From a virus, in the IMG/VR virus record IMGVR_UViG_3300033143_002031, positions 62,001 to 126,000 of that record: DNA of 64,000 nucleotides, one strand, 5' to 3'. The number at the start of each line of letters is the position of its first letter. Position 1 is the stretch's first letter. This document shows positions 23,698-31,342 of the stretch, piece by piece. Under the pieces are notes generated by a model. The model had not been told where the DNA came from, did not search any database, and saw nothing but the letters and a program-made list of their open reading frames with translations. The position numbers and the translations under genes were made by a program.

Positions 23698-24029
23698 CCG
23701 ATCTCGGCTGTGCGTGCGTGTGCTCGATGGACCACGAGGGGGCTGATGTCTCGGGAACGATGATCATCACTGCCCGGAAGAAGCACACATGCTGCGAGTG
23801 CGGGGAGGCAATCTCCCCAGGCGAACGCTACGAGGTGATCTCCGGGCTCTGGGAGGGCTCTTGGGATCGCTACAAGACCTGCCTGCCGTGCCAACGCATC
23901 CGAGACGACCTCTGCTCGTGCGGCTACCTCTTCGGAGGGCTGCGAGAGGCGATCTGGGAGGCGCTGGGGTTCGATTACGTGTCCGGGGAGTTTGCCACCA
24001 AGGGGCTGTGGAAGGACGAGGGCACATGA
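23694..24029 (+). CDS. Conserved zinc-binding phage protein, 111 aa
   Basis: KKHTCCECGEAISPGERYE, CLPCQRIRDDLCSCGYLFG and ALGFDYV match a widely distributed phage family with two zinc sites. Function unknown. Confidence 0.75.
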   Translation: MTDLGCACVCSMDHEGADVSGTMIITARKKHTCCECGEAISPGERYEVISGLWEGSWDRYKTCLPCQRIRDDLCSCGYLFGGLREAIWEALGFDYVSGEFATKGLWKDEGT

Positions 24030-24226
24030 GCGGTCGAGATGAGGGGGTTGTCCGCATGGATGCCCAGATGTGGGCACTCGTGGCCGAGTTGGAGGCACTG
24101 AAGACGGAGCGCGCCGGCATGGAGGCCCTGAATCAGGGCAACGGTGGCCCCGGGTACGACGAAGAGGCGTTCTACGACGTCGCCAAGCGCATGAGTGATG
24201 TCGCGAGACGGCTCCGAGAGGTGTGA
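24026..24226 (+). CDS. Coiled-coil protein, 66 aa
   Basis: ATGA overlap; helix MWALVAELEALKTERAGMEA. Unknown. Confidence 0.6.
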   Translation: MSGRDEGVVRMDAQMWALVAELEALKTERAGMEALNQGNGGPGYDEEAFYDVAKRMSDVARRLREV

Positions 24227-24227
24227 A

Positions 24228-24476
24228 ATGTCGGACAGCGGTGGGAGCACAGGTGGGGTAGGACTGGCCACGGTTCTGACGATCGTTTTCGTGGTGCTCA
24301 AACTCACGGACGTGATCGACTGGTCGTGGTGGTGGGTGCTGTCCCCCACACTGATCGATGTTGGTCTCCTGGTCTTTCTGCTCCTCAGTGCCCTGCTCGC
24401 GAAGGCATCGGACAGGACGTGGACAGACGACCCAGACGCCGGGGAAGACCCCTGGACGTGGCCGGAGGGGGAGTGA
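24228..24476 (+). CDS. Two-helix membrane protein ('Fragile-X-F'-type)
   Basis: 82 aa with TM1 VLTIVFVVLKLTDVIDW and TM2 IDVGLLVFLLLSALLA around WSWWWVLSP, the signature of small phage membrane proteins annotated as transmembrane Fragile-X-F. Role unknown; could act in lysis or exclusion. Confidence 0.75.
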   Translation: MSDSGGSTGGVGLATVLTIVFVVLKLTDVIDWSWWWVLSPTLIDVGLLVFLLLSALLAKASDRTWTDDPDAGEDPWTWPEGE

Positions 24477-24477
24477 G

Positions 24478-24672
24478 ATGGACCCTGACGCGGCGATTCG
24501 AGAGCTACGCAAGCTCCACGCGAGCGGAGGACCGGGCGACTTCGAGCGCGTGATGGAACTGATCTGCGAACTGGACACCTGGCTACTGCGTGGTGGGTGT
24601 CCTCCCAAGGACTGGCAGGCTGCCTTCGGACCCTCCGAGGTGCGCGGCCGGCTGATAGACAGGAGGACGTGA
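24478..24672 (+). CDS. Hypothetical protein, 64 aa
   Basis: GGAGGGGGAGTGAG before ATG. Helical with MDPDAAIRELRKLHAS; resembles a common phage family of unknown function. TGATG coupling to the next gene. Confidence 0.6.
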   Translation: MDPDAAIRELRKLHASGGPGDFERVMELICELDTWLLRGGCPPKDWQAAFGPSEVRGRLIDRRT

Positions 24673-25067
24673 TGGGTGAACCGAGCCTGGTAGTTATCAC
24701 GGAGGGCTTCGGCCCTTACATGCTGCGACCGCAGCGACCGATCACTGTCATCGTTGAGCACTCTCCCTGCTTCGTCATGGGGAGACCAAACGATGACCTA
24801 CTCGATCGCATCTCCACCACGCCGACCATCAGCGATACCGTCGAGGAGGTGGTCAATCGGTTCACTATGCGCGGGGACACGGCACAGCCTGCCGGTGTCC
24901 CGATCCGACTTCACCTTATGGGGACGGTGGCCTGGGAGATTGCGAAGGCGCTTCTCGACGTGAACGACAAGAATATCATTCGGCCTGGGAGGGACCGGAT
25001 CTTCGAGGCGCTTCATGCAGTCAAGGTCGTGGATGTCAACGGCCTCACGATCGAGGTCCAGCCGTAA
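24672..25067 (+). CDS. Hypothetical protein, 131 aa
   Basis: Mixed alpha/beta, SPCFVMGRPNDDLLDRI. No domain recognised. Confidence 0.6.
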   Translation: MGEPSLVVITEGFGPYMLRPQRPITVIVEHSPCFVMGRPNDDLLDRISTTPTISDTVEEVVNRFTMRGDTAQPAGVPIRLHLMGTVAWEIAKALLDVNDKNIIRPGRDRIFEALHAVKVVDVNGLTIEVQP

Positions 25068-25093
25068 CGACACTGCAAGAGGAGATACAGACG

Positions 25094-25321
25094 ATGGGCG
25101 AGCGAGTGGAATGTGTGATCGAGCACGACGTACTGCTGGAGGCCGACGACGGGCGGCGCGTGGTCGGTGTGACGGCGACCTGCACGTGCTGTGACACCGT
25201 GACGCAGGCGTTCGGGACGTCCTCGGCGTCGGTCCGGAGGTGCCTGGCACAGATGCGAGAGGAGTGCCCCGGGGGCGAGAACAGCTTCTACTACGCCGAC
25301 GACGGGTCGGACGATGGGTGA
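25094..25321 (+). CDS. Small CxxC protein, 75 aa
   Basis: AAGAGGAGATACAGACG before ATG. ATCTCCDTVTQAFG near the centre. Unknown. Confidence 0.6.
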   Translation: MGERVECVIEHDVLLEADDGRRVVGVTATCTCCDTVTQAFGTSSASVRRCLAQMREECPGGENSFYYADDGSDDG

Positions 25322-26090
25322 GCGGCACCGCAGCGAGGACCCCTACAACTGGGGCATGACCAACGCCATGCAGGACGACTGCGAAAACTGCCACTTCGCC
25401 TCGGCAGGCGGTCCGGACAAGCGCACCGCCATGGAGGCCCCGAGCTACGTGCCCGAGGACCAGGCCGAAGAGTTCCTGCGAGGCTACCGGGCCTACTGCG
25501 ACGAGCACTACGGTGAGGGCTGGCAGACCATGAAGTGGGGCTGGCACCCTGCGCTCGTGATCGGCGGGGAGAAGGGGCCAACAGACGAGTCGAAGATCGT
25601 GAACACGCCCGAAGAGGCCGCCAAGGTGTTCGGAGGAGACGAGATGGTGGACAAGACGGATGAGGGAATAAGCCTGGACGAGGCGATCGACCATGCGATG
25701 GCGAAGGCGGATGAGTGCGAGAAGTCCGGCGAAGAGGAGTGCGAGTTCGAGCACAGGAAGCTGGTTCGGTGGCTTACCGAGCTAGATGCGCTCCGTTACC
25801 GGGTGAAGCAACAGGCCAAGGACTTGGACACCACGCACGAGAAGCTGCGCGAACTGCATCGGGACGTCAGCGTCTCTCTGGACGAAGAGGTGCATGTGCG
25901 AGTCGAAATCTCCCAGTTCGACAAGCGCTGGCGCCACGCGAACAGTATCTCTCGCGATGCGTTTGCGGCACCGTTGCGCGGAGGTCTTCAGGGGGGCGAG
26001 GGTGAGCACAAGGCCGAGGTGCTACGGGACGTGATCGAGAGGGTCGCCTACGAGGCCGCGATCGGCTTCTTCGGGGAGACGCGACGGTGA
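25314..26090 (+). CDS. Hypothetical coiled-coil protein, 258 aa
   Basis: Starts inside the end of the previous gene. N-terminal CENCHFAS motif; residues 135-190 are a charged coiled coil (RVKQQAKDLDTTHEKLRELH). Unknown. GTGA overlap with the glycosyltransferase gene. Confidence 0.65.
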   Translation: MGERHRSEDPYNWGMTNAMQDDCENCHFASAGGPDKRTAMEAPSYVPEDQAEEFLRGYRAYCDEHYGEGWQTMKWGWHPALVIGGEKGPTDESKIVNTPEEAAKVFGGDEMVDKTDEGISLDEAIDHAMAKADECEKSGEEECEFEHRKLVRWLTELDALRYRVKQQAKDLDTTHEKLRELHRDVSVSLDEEVHVRVEISQFDKRWRHANSISRDAFAAPLRGGLQGGEGEHKAEVLRDVIERVAYEAAIGFFGETRR

Positions 26091-26983
26091 CACCAGATGT
26101 GACGATCATCCTGACCAGCTTCGAGCAGGAGCTACTTCTCGAACAGGCCGTTCGGATGCTGCTCACCTCGGAGTTTGTGCCCCATATGGAGCTACTCGTG
26201 GTGGACGATGCGTCGGGCAAGGGCCTCACGATGATCAAGGGGCTCTGCCATCGCGCTCGCGAGGGTGGCTTCGGTCAAGTGCGCCTGATCCGCATGGACA
26301 GTAACTATGGCCCCTCGATCGCTCGCAACGTCGGTATCGAGGAGGCGGCCGGGCGCTACCTGCACTTCCACGACGGTGACGACCTGTGGATGCCTGAAGG
26401 ATGGGCAGAAGGTGTCGAGCGCATGGACCGGGACAGACTCACGTTGTCTGTGACTGGGCTCCGAACAATTTCCGGAGTGATGTACCCCAAGAAGATCGGA
26501 CCTCCGGTACCCGAGCACGTCCACCCCATGTTCCACTTCCCTCTCGACAGCCTGCCCTACGCCACGACATTCCTCGTGCGCCGGGACGTGAAAACTCGCT
26601 ACCGCGCTGCCCTGACGTTTCCGACGAAGTTCTGGGCCGTGCCGACCTCCGGAGAGGACAATTTCTTCAAGGTGGAGGTCGCTGCCGAGGGTGACTACGC
26701 CCGCTTCGGGGAATACCGTGTCTTCCGGGGCAACCACTGGGGGACCAAGTACAACCCACCGCAGTGGCACATGCCCACCTACGCGGAGATTGCCGTGGCG
26801 GCCTTCTTCGTCCTCCGTGCTGACCTCGTAGATGCCGGTCTCGTCGTCAAGTCCTACAACTGGCTCGAAGACCAAGGTTTCGACCCTTCCGAGGTGGCTG
26901 CCGAACTGGACCGTCCGGCCGAGGACTTCCTTGAAGGGCCTCCGAGCTACCACGAGATGGACTTCGGTCCTGTTTGCTCTTGA
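26087..26983 (+). CDS. Family 2 glycosyltransferase (GT-A fold)
   Basis: 298 aa. Nucleotide-sugar transferase: TIILTSFEQELLLEQAV at the N-terminus, VVDDASGKG (about residues 39-47), SNYGPSIARNVGIEEA and the metal-binding HFHDGDDLW (DxD, about 88-96) are all GT2 hallmarks. No transmembrane segment is visible. Possible roles are modification of phage DNA or virion surface, or of the host surface; the substrate cannot be told. Its TGA lies inside the -35 of the next promoter. Confidence 0.88.
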   Translation: MTPDVTIILTSFEQELLLEQAVRMLLTSEFVPHMELLVVDDASGKGLTMIKGLCHRAREGGFGQVRLIRMDSNYGPSIARNVGIEEAAGRYLHFHDGDDLWMPEGWAEGVERMDRDRLTLSVTGLRTISGVMYPKKIGPPVPEHVHPMFHFPLDSLPYATTFLVRRDVKTRYRAALTFPTKFWAVPTSGEDNFFKVEVAAEGDYARFGEYRVFRGNHWGTKYNPPQWHMPTYAEIAVAAFFVLRADLVDAGLVVKSYNWLEDQGFDPSEVAAELDRPAEDFLEGPPSYHEMDFGPVCS

Positions 26984-27038
26984 CATCCCCCTCTGGCTGT
27001 GCGATGCTGGGATTATCAAGTCGTGGATGGTTTCCGCG
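26980..27038 (+). promoter_or_regulatory. Class I promoter with 5' hairpin
   Basis: TTTGCTCTTGACA (-35 26980-26985), 17 bp, GATGCT (27003-27008). Stem CGTGGA/TCCGCG (27022-27038, loop TGGTT), then AAGGAGG. Confidence 0.7.
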
Positions 27039-27050
27039 AAGGAGGACAGA

Positions 27051-27386
27051 ATGGCCCAGAAGAAGACCCCCGCAGACGCCCATGCCCAGCGTGTCCTGAA
27101 GACGATCGAAAAGAACGTCTTCGGCAAGAACCTCCGCCAGGTCGATCGGATCGAGGCCGAGTGGTACCTCATGTTCTTGTACCCCAAGGGTGCAGGGCCA
27201 AGAGACTGCGTGCAGATCGAGACGGGCGGTGCGGGCTCGACCACGATCTTCTGGAGTACCCAGGGCCACCTGCGCGAGAAGGGCGAGGTGCCGTTCTCCG
27301 AGGCCACCAAGAAAGCGTTCGCAGCGAAGCTGAAAGGCATCGCCGGCAAGATGGCCCGCTCGTGGGCCTCGAAGGCCGCCGCGTAG
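27051..27386 (+). CDS. Hypothetical basic protein, 111 aa
   Basis: Monocistronic between promoter and terminator. Lys-rich ends; the middle is beta-rich (CVQIETGGAGSTTIFW). Could be DNA-binding. Unknown. Confidence 0.65.
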   Translation: MAQKKTPADAHAQRVLKTIEKNVFGKNLRQVDRIEAEWYLMFLYPKGAGPRDCVQIETGGAGSTTIFWSTQGHLREKGEVPFSEATKKAFAAKLKGIAGKMARSWASKAAA

Positions 27387-27441
27387 CACCCGCCTGAGCC
27401 CCCAGACGCCCTCAGACACCCCCTAAGCCCCCAGACATGAC

Positions 27442-27479
27442 AAGGCCCCCGCGTGCGCGCGAGCGCTCACAGGGGCCTT
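27442..27479. terminator. Bidirectional terminator between convergent units
   Basis: Inverted repeat AAGGCCCC/GGGGCCTT with a 22-nt GC-rich loop, between the plus-strand gene at 27051 and the minus-strand tRNA array. Confidence 0.7.
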
Positions 27480-27491
27480 CTGGGCTCATGG

Positions 27492-27563
27492 TGACCTGGA
27501 CGGGACTCGAACCCGCGTTTCCCGGCTTGAAAGGCCGGAGTCCTTCCTGTAGACGACCAGGCC
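27492..27563 (-). tRNA. tRNA-Glu (UUC)
   Basis: 72 nt; anticodon loop decodes GAA; acceptor GGCCTGG/CCAGGTC, A73, encoded CCA. Last tRNA of the array. Confidence 0.92.
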
Positions 27564-27568
27564 GAGGG

Positions 27569-27640
27569 AGCCCCCGGGCGGAATCGAACCGCCTCCTCCG
27601 GAGTACGAAACCGGCACGCCACCTTTTGCGCCTCGGGGGC
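27569..27640 (-). tRNA. tRNA-Thr (CGU)
   Basis: Decodes ACG; acceptor GCCCCCG/CGGGGGC; U-U mismatch at 31-39; no encoded CCA. Confidence 0.82.
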
Positions 27641-27644
27641 CTGG

Positions 27645-27717
27645 AGCCCACGTCGGGAGTCGAACCCAAAAACTCCTGCTTACAAGGCAGGCGCTCCGCC
27701 ACCGGAGCCACGCGGGC
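27645..27717 (-). tRNA. tRNA-Thr (UGU)
   Basis: Decodes ACA; acceptor GCCCGCG with one G-U; encoded CCA. Confidence 0.92.
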
Positions 27718-27745
27718 AGGCTGCGACGATCGAGCATCTTCGTAG

Positions 27746-27816
27746 TGACTCTGAGGGGAATCGAACCCCCATTGCCGGATTGAGAGTCCGGTCTCCTACC
27801 GTTAGAGGACAGAGCC
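27746..27816 (-). tRNA. tRNA-Glu (CUC)
   Basis: Decodes GAG; acceptor GGCTCTG/CAGAGTC, A73; no encoded CCA. Confidence 0.9.
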
Positions 27817-27939
27817 GAGCGGCATCCCCCTTGTACCTAGCAAAGGGGGCGTGCCCACACCCCGAAAGGGGCTCGGTCCAACGACCGATGAGACGCAGCT
27901 AGGAGCGCCGTGCGCGCACGAGAGGCCGAAGCCCCACGG

Positions 27940-28011
27940 TGCCGATCACGGGAGTCGAACCCGTCTCTCCAGGATGGCGACCTGGCGTCTTCCCACGTAG
28001 ACTTGATCGGC
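27940..28011 (-). tRNA. tRNA-Gly (GCC), C33 variant
   Basis: Acceptor GCCGATC/GATCGGC. Loop TCGCCAT has C instead of the near-universal U33. Confidence 0.82.
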
Positions 28012-28015
28012 ATGG

Positions 28016-28100
28016 CGGCGAGCGGAGGTCTTGATCCCCACGCCTTGTGAGCGCGCACCGATTAGCAGCCGGGCTCGGGCTCCTGCCCAATTCACTCGCC
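28016..28100 (-). tRNA. tRNA-Ser (GCU)
   Basis: 85 nt with long variable arm and G73; loop CTGCTAA. T-loop starts with A instead of T54. Confidence 0.85.
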
Positions 28101-28109
28101 AAACTCTGG

Positions 28110-28193
28110 CGGCAGACGGAGGTCTTGATCCCCACTCCTCTCAGAGCGCACCGCTTTCGAGGCGGGCTCGGGCTCCTGCCCAATTCATCTGCC
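28110..28193 (-). tRNA. tRNA-Ser (CGA)
   Basis: Long variable arm, G73, loop CTCGAAA. T-arm identical to the GCU copy, including A54. Confidence 0.85.
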
Positions 28194-28280
28194 AGGTGCC
28201 CGCATGGCTGCACGGGCGACACCGCACCCCCACACGGGCGCGCTCCGGCCCCTCATACGGGATAATAGGGAGCGCAACAG

Positions 28281-28363
28281 CGGCAGACGGGTGACTCGAA
28301 CGCCACGCCTCTCAGCGCGCACCGCCTTCCAAGCGGGCCTGGTCCCTGACCAGTTCGTCTGCC
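28281..28363 (-). tRNA. tRNA-Ser (GGA)
   Basis: Acceptor GGCAGAC/GTCTGCC, G73, long variable arm, loop TTGGAAG; normal T-loop. Confidence 0.88.
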
Positions 28364-28599
28364 AGTGGCGGAGGGCGGAGGTCACGATCCCCACACCTCT
28401 CGGTGCCTGTCGCTTTCAAGACGATGGCGAGCCCTGCTCGCTTCGCCCTCCTCGCTTCAAGCTCCTCGATCCATCTCGCGAGGACGTGAACCCCAGCCAA
28501 GGCATGGTCTGGAGGGATACGTGTGTCGCGATTCCAGTTACGGCAGATGGATTCGAGAGCGATCTTGGCTCGTCTGATGTCGTCTATCTCAGGAGGCAT
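28312..28599 (-). CDS. Doubtful 95-aa protein overlapping tRNA-Ser genes
   Basis: First 50 residues (IDDIRRAKIALESICRNWNR, then RWIEELEARRAKR) look protein-like, but the frame runs through tRNA-Ser(UGA) and into tRNA-Ser(GGA). The end may be lost to array growth. Confidence 0.3.
   Translation of the reverse strand: MPPEIDDIRRAKIALESICRNWNRDTRIPPDHALAGVHVLARWIEELEARRAKRAGLAIVLKATGTERCGDRDLRPPPLADELVRDQARLEGGAR
28369..28451 (-). tRNA. tRNA-Ser (UGA)
   Basis: Acceptor GGAGGGC/GCCCTCC, G73; loop CTTGAAA; weak outer pair in the anticodon stem. Confidence 0.82.
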
Positions 28600-28623
28600 C
28601 CTGAGACCGGCAGTATATCACGG

Positions 28624-28695
28624 TCGGGCACCGGGGAGTCGAACCCCGCGCCTCCGGTCCCCCAGACCGGCGTCTCACCCCGAGACTAGTGCCCG
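28624..28695 (-). tRNA. tRNA-Pro (GGG)
   Basis: Decodes CCC; acceptor CGGGCAC/GTGCCCG (C1-G72 as usual for Pro), A73. Confidence 0.9.
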
Positions 28696-28731
28696 GTGTG
28701 CCCCCTCCGAAGAGGGGACGAGAAAACTCGA

Positions 28732-29295
28732 TCAGTCGGACTCCAGAGCCCCGTGCCAGTAGACCCACGAAGCCCACTGGTCTGGCAAGGAATCACTCGC
28801 GTCGATGTGGAGAGCGACGACCGGCAGCGAGCGCGGCTTCACGGGCGTCCTCTTCAGGCGCATCCCCGCTTGCTGCGGCGTCCGGTCCCGCTTCCGATCA
28901 TTGCATGGGTAGCAGGCGGTGACGATGTTCTCCCAGACCGTCTTGCCGCCCCTCGACCTCGGTGTTACATGGTCGTAGTTGAGCTTACGGGTGGACAGCC
29001 TCTTCCCGCAGTACTGGCAGGTCCAGTTGTCCCGCGTCAGCACGTTCATGCGCGAGAACCGAACCGCCTTCTTGCGCGCGACCGCCCGCAGGAGCCGGAT
29101 GACGGCCGGCATCTTCAGCACGAACGTCCAGCCGTACTCCTTCGCCCGATCTGCCTGATCGGGGGTCATGAGGGCCTCATCGTAGCTCTCTACGACTTCG
29201 GCCTTGTGTTGGAAGAGCAACGAGACGGCCCGTTGCCAGGACACGATGCGGTGGGGTTGGTACCCCAGGTCCAGGACCAAGCATTGGCTAGACAT
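28732..29295 (-). CDS. HNH endonuclease
   Basis: 187 aa, AGGAGG upstream on the minus strand. CLVLDLGYQPHRIVSWQRAV, FSRMNVLTRDNWTCQYCGK, NYDHVTPRSRGG and ENIVTACYPCNDRKRDRTP match the common HNH family in which DH and the final N/R residues are catalytic and CxxC pairs bind zinc. It sits inside the tRNA array, a typical place for a homing-type or free-standing nuclease; it may drive rearrangement of the array (inference). Confidence 0.9.
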   Translation of the reverse strand: MSSQCLVLDLGYQPHRIVSWQRAVSLLFQHKAEVVESYDEALMTPDQADRAKEYGWTFVLKMPAVIRLLRAVARKKAVRFSRMNVLTRDNWTCQYCGKRLSTRKLNYDHVTPRSRGGKTVWENIVTACYPCNDRKRDRTPQQAGMRLKRTPVKPRSLPVVALHIDASDSLPDQWASWVYWHGALESD

Positions 29296-29330
29296 GACCG
29301 CCTCCTTTCTTGGTGCGAAAACTCTACCAG

Positions 29331-29413
29331 TGCGAGCGGGGGGAGTCGAACCCCCATGACCTCGCGGCCGGCGGGTTTTGAACCCGCTGCGTCTACCATT
29401 TCACCACGCTCGC
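29331..29413 (-). tRNA. tRNA-Leu (CAA)
   Basis: 83 nt, long variable arm; loop TTCAAAA decodes TTG; acceptor GCGAGCG/CGCTCGC. Confidence 0.92.
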
Positions 29414-29419
29414 GCGGAG

Positions 29420-29503
29420 TGCCCGCTGCGGGACTCGAACCCGCACGCCCGCACGGGGCGCCCGGGTTTAGGCCGGGTGCGTCTACCGTTTCACCAAGCG
29501 GGC
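29420..29503 (-). tRNA. tRNA-Leu (UAA), C33 variant
   Basis: Leu-type structure, acceptor GCCCGCT/AGCGGGC; loop CCTAAAC with C33. Confidence 0.85.
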
Positions 29504-29508
29504 AACGG

Positions 29509-29592
29509 TGCTGCGGACAGGAGTCGAACCTGCACGACCTCTCGGCCACTGGCCCCTCAAGCCAGCGCGTCTACCAATTTCACCACCGCAGC
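29509..29592 (-). tRNA. tRNA-Leu (GAG)
   Basis: Decodes CTC; acceptor GCTGCGG/CCGCAGC. Confidence 0.92.
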
Positions 29593-29598
29593 AGGCAC

Positions 29599-29625
29599 AA
29601 AACACAACTTTCAAAGTTATGTTTT
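29599..29625. other. AT-rich inverted repeat between tRNA-Leu genes
   Basis: AAAACACAACTTT and AAAGTTATGTTTT face each other with a single-base centre; the most AT-rich spot in the array. Confidence 0.5.
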
Positions 29626-29633
29626 GACATCGG

Positions 29634-29716
29634 TGCCAGGGAGAGGAGTCGAACCTCCACGACCTTTCGGCCACTCGGGTCTGAGCCGAGCGCGTCTACC
29701 ATTTCACCACCCTGGC
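29634..29716 (-). tRNA. tRNA-Leu (CAG)
   Basis: Decodes CTG; acceptor GCCAGGG/CCCTGGC. Confidence 0.92.
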
Positions 29717-29720
29717 ATGG

Positions 29721-29791
29721 TGGGCGATGAGGGAGTTGAACCCCCGACTCTGGTGTGTGGGACCAGCATCTTTCCGTTCGACCAATCGCCC
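29721..29791 (-). tRNA. tRNA-Val (CAC), C33 variant
   Basis: Acceptor GGGCGAT/ATCGCCC, A73, encoded CCA; loop CCCACAC with C33. Confidence 0.82.
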
Positions 29792-29803
29792 AGAAATCTC
29801 TGG

Positions 29804-29877
29804 TCGGGCAGAAGGGATTTGAACCCCCGACCTCCGCGTCCCGAACGCGGCGCGCTACCAGGCTGCGCTACTGCCCG
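29804..29877 (-). tRNA. tRNA-Pro (CGG)
   Basis: Decodes CCG; acceptor CGGGCAG/CTGCCCG, encoded CCA. Confidence 0.92.
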
Positions 29878-29963
29878 AATGAGGGGCCGACCGCACACTC
29901 GCTTTGCCCAGGCCGTGAAGCCTCCATCCTCCTACCGGGTCAGGCCAGCCCGACGCCCCTCGG

Positions 29964-30032
29964 TCGCACGGGAGAGACTTGAACTCTCGCGGTCACGGAT
30001 ATGAGCCGTGCCTCCCACCTTGGGACCGTGCG
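29964..30032 (-). tRNA. tRNA with CAU anticodon (Met or Ile2), copy 1
   Basis: Acceptor CGCACGG/CCGTGCG, loop CTCATAT. Cannot tell elongator Met from lysidine-modified Ile by sequence alone. Confidence 0.82.
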
Positions 30033-30033
30033 G

Positions 30034-30109
30034 AAGCGGGGGGAGGATTTGAACCTCCGATCTTTTGGTTATGAGCCAAATGGGGACGACCAGACTCCCC
30101 TACCCCGCA
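30034..30109 (-). tRNA. tRNA with CAU anticodon (Met), copy 2
   Basis: Loop CTCATAA, D-loop with GG, T-arm GGAGG/CCTCC. First acceptor pair is T-T, so position 1 is unpaired as in initiators, but the anticodon stem lacks the GGG/CCC of initiator tRNAs. Confidence 0.78.
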
Positions 30110-30111
30110 GG

Positions 30112-30185
30112 AGCCCTTGGCGAGACTCGAACTCGCAACTCCCACCTTCGGAGGGTGGTGCCCGTTCCAATCGGGCCGCAAGGGC
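30112..30185 (-). tRNA. tRNA-Arg (CCG)
   Basis: Decodes CGG; acceptor GCCCTTG/CAAGGGC. Confidence 0.88.
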
Positions 30186-30201
30186 ATGGTAAACTCTGGG
30201 T

Positions 30202-30348
30202 ATGGCAAAACGTCAGTACGAGAAGCCGACCTTCAAGCACGTCAAGGGGTTCGCCTTCATCATGCGCTGCACCCCGTGCCCTGATTGCAGGAACGGTGTG
30301 ACCTGCCATCGCTGTAGTTGCTGCCACGGCTGCCACGGCTGCCACTAG
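30202..30348 (+). CDS. Cys/His-rich microprotein antisense to the tRNA array, 48 aa
   Basis: Plus-strand frame between tRNA-Arg(CCG) and tRNA-Arg(ACG). Basic start (MAKRQYEKPTFKHVKG), then RCTPCPDCRNGVTCHRC and a repeated CHG tail. The GGTAAACTCT box lies just upstream. No Shine-Dalgarno, so leaderless if real. Confidence 0.5.
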   Translation: MAKRQYEKPTFKHVKGFAFIMRCTPCPDCRNGVTCHRCSCCHGCHGCH

Positions 30349-30420
30349 CCTCCCCACGAGGACTCGAACCTCGATCTCAAGATCCGTAATCTTGCGTGAT
30401 GTCCATTTCACTATGGGGAG
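30349..30420 (-). tRNA. tRNA-Arg (ACG)
   Basis: Decodes CGT (CGY with inosine); acceptor CTCCCCA/TGGGGAG, G73. Confidence 0.9.
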
Positions 30421-30422
30421 AG

Positions 30423-30494
30423 ACCAGCCGGCGGGACTCGAACCCGCGATGCACGGGAGTAGAAGTCCCGCTCCCCTCCAGTGGGGTCGGCTGG
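30423..30494 (-). tRNA. tRNA-Arg (UCU)
   Basis: Decodes AGA; acceptor CCAGCCG/CGGCTGG. Confidence 0.9.
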
Positions 30495-30498
30495 ACGG

Positions 30499-30570
30499 AG
30501 GCCCCGGGGGGAGTCGGACCCACCGATTCCTGGTTTGCAGCCAGGCGTCTTTCCGTTTGACTACGGGGCC
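30499..30570 (-). tRNA. tRNA-Cys (GCA)
   Basis: Decodes TGC; U73 as expected for Cys; acceptor GGCCCCG. T-loop reads TCCGACT (C at 55). Confidence 0.88.
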
Positions 30571-30606
30571 AGTAGCTCGTCCGGCTTCACCGGCACAGAG
30601 CGGACG

Positions 30607-30625
30607 GCGGGACTCGAACCCGCCT
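30607..30625 (-). pseudogene. tRNA remnant: isolated T-arm
   Basis: GGCGGGACTCGAACCCGCC is a complete T-arm with no matching anticodon or D-arm beside it. Confidence 0.6.
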
Positions 30626-30629
30626 CTGG

Positions 30630-30700
30630 TGCAGGTAGGGGGAGTCGAACCCCCGATTCGAGGGTGGAAACCTCGCGTCTTTCCGTTAGACCACACCTGC
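30630..30700 (-). tRNA. tRNA-Gly (UCC)
   Basis: Decodes GGA; acceptor GCAGGTG/TACCTGC with one G-U. Confidence 0.9.
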
Positions 30701-30709
30701 GAAACAGCG

Positions 30710-30779
30710 ATCTGTGCGGGACTCGGACCCGCTTCTCCGGGCTCGGCCCGGTGTTCGTCCTATGAACTACATCGACCGC
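30710..30779 (-). pseudogene. Degenerate tRNA
   Basis: D-arm-like and T-arm (GCGGGTCCGAGTCCCGC) present, but the acceptor has two mismatches and the anticodon stem cannot form a proper 7-nt loop. Confidence 0.5.
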
Positions 30780-30848
30780 TGCCTACTCGCGCCCGCTCTT
30801 CTCAGGGTACTGGTCGACGCTTCCCCTGAGCCTCCTGGGAGCTTTCGG

Positions 30849-30921
30849 AGCCCCGAGCGGGGATCGAACCCGCCATCTCCGCCATACCAAGGCGGCGAAT
30901 CACCACTGATTCTTTCGGGGC
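30849..30921 (-). tRNA. tRNA-Thr (GGU)
   Basis: Decodes ACC; acceptor GCCCCGA/TCGGGGC. Confidence 0.9.
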
Positions 30922-30947
30922 AAGCGCCCCCTACCCGCTGCAAGGCT

Positions 30948-30966
30948 AGGAGGGAATCGAACCCTC
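30948..30966 (-). pseudogene. tRNA remnant: isolated T-arm
   Basis: GAGGGAATCGAACCCTC within 30948-30966 stands alone. Confidence 0.55.
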
Positions 30967-30978
30967 GTAGGGGACTGT

Positions 30979-31055
30979 TGGACACGGAGGGAATCGAACC
31001 CTCATCTCCGGCTTGCAAGGCCGGCGTCTTCCCGTTTGACGACGCGCCCGTGTCC
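30979..31055 (-). tRNA. tRNA-Ala (UGC)
   Basis: Decodes GCA; acceptor GGACACG/CGTGTCC, A73. Confidence 0.9.
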
Positions 31056-31124
31056 AGGTGAGGCAAGCTCGGGAATCAGGTTGCGCTACCCTCGTCCCAA
31101 CGCAAGGCGCGTCCTCACCCAGAG

Positions 31125-31197
31125 TGGATCGTGCGAGAGTTGAACTCGCGACCTCCTGCATGCGAAGCAGGTGCTCTCCCAACTGAGCTAACGACCC
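31125..31197 (-). tRNA. tRNA-Ala (CGC)
   Basis: Decodes GCG; acceptor GGGTCGT/ACGATCC. Confidence 0.9.
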
Positions 31198-31200
31198 AAA

Positions 31201-31310
31201 CTGCCGGCGCTCTTACCACTTGAGCTACGAAGGCCGTTTTAGGGCCTCCGACAGGACTCGAACCTGCATCTCCGGACTCGCCGACGCTCTACCACTTGAG
31301 CTACGGACAC
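31201..31310 (-). pseudogene. Two tRNA remnants (5' half; shrunken anticodon arm)
   Basis: 31201-31235 is a D-arm half (TTGAGCTACGA context) with no 3' half. 31240-31310 has D- and T-arms but only 14 nt where the 17-nt anticodon arm should be. Confidence 0.5.
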
Positions 31311-31321
31311 CAATTGGCGAC

Positions 31322-31342
31322 CGACGGGACTCGAACCCGCAC
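31322..31342 (-). pseudogene. tRNA remnant: isolated T-arm
   Basis: GACGGGACTCGAACCCGC with no other arms. Confidence 0.5.

Noticed and set aside
23457-24761. Minus-strand open frame of 434 codons
   Set aside because: Covers five well-supported coupled plus-strand genes, one with a clear zinc-protein signature; shadow frame.
26192-27349. Minus-strand open frame of 385 codons
   Set aside because: Antisense to the glycosyltransferase, crosses a plus-strand promoter and another gene.
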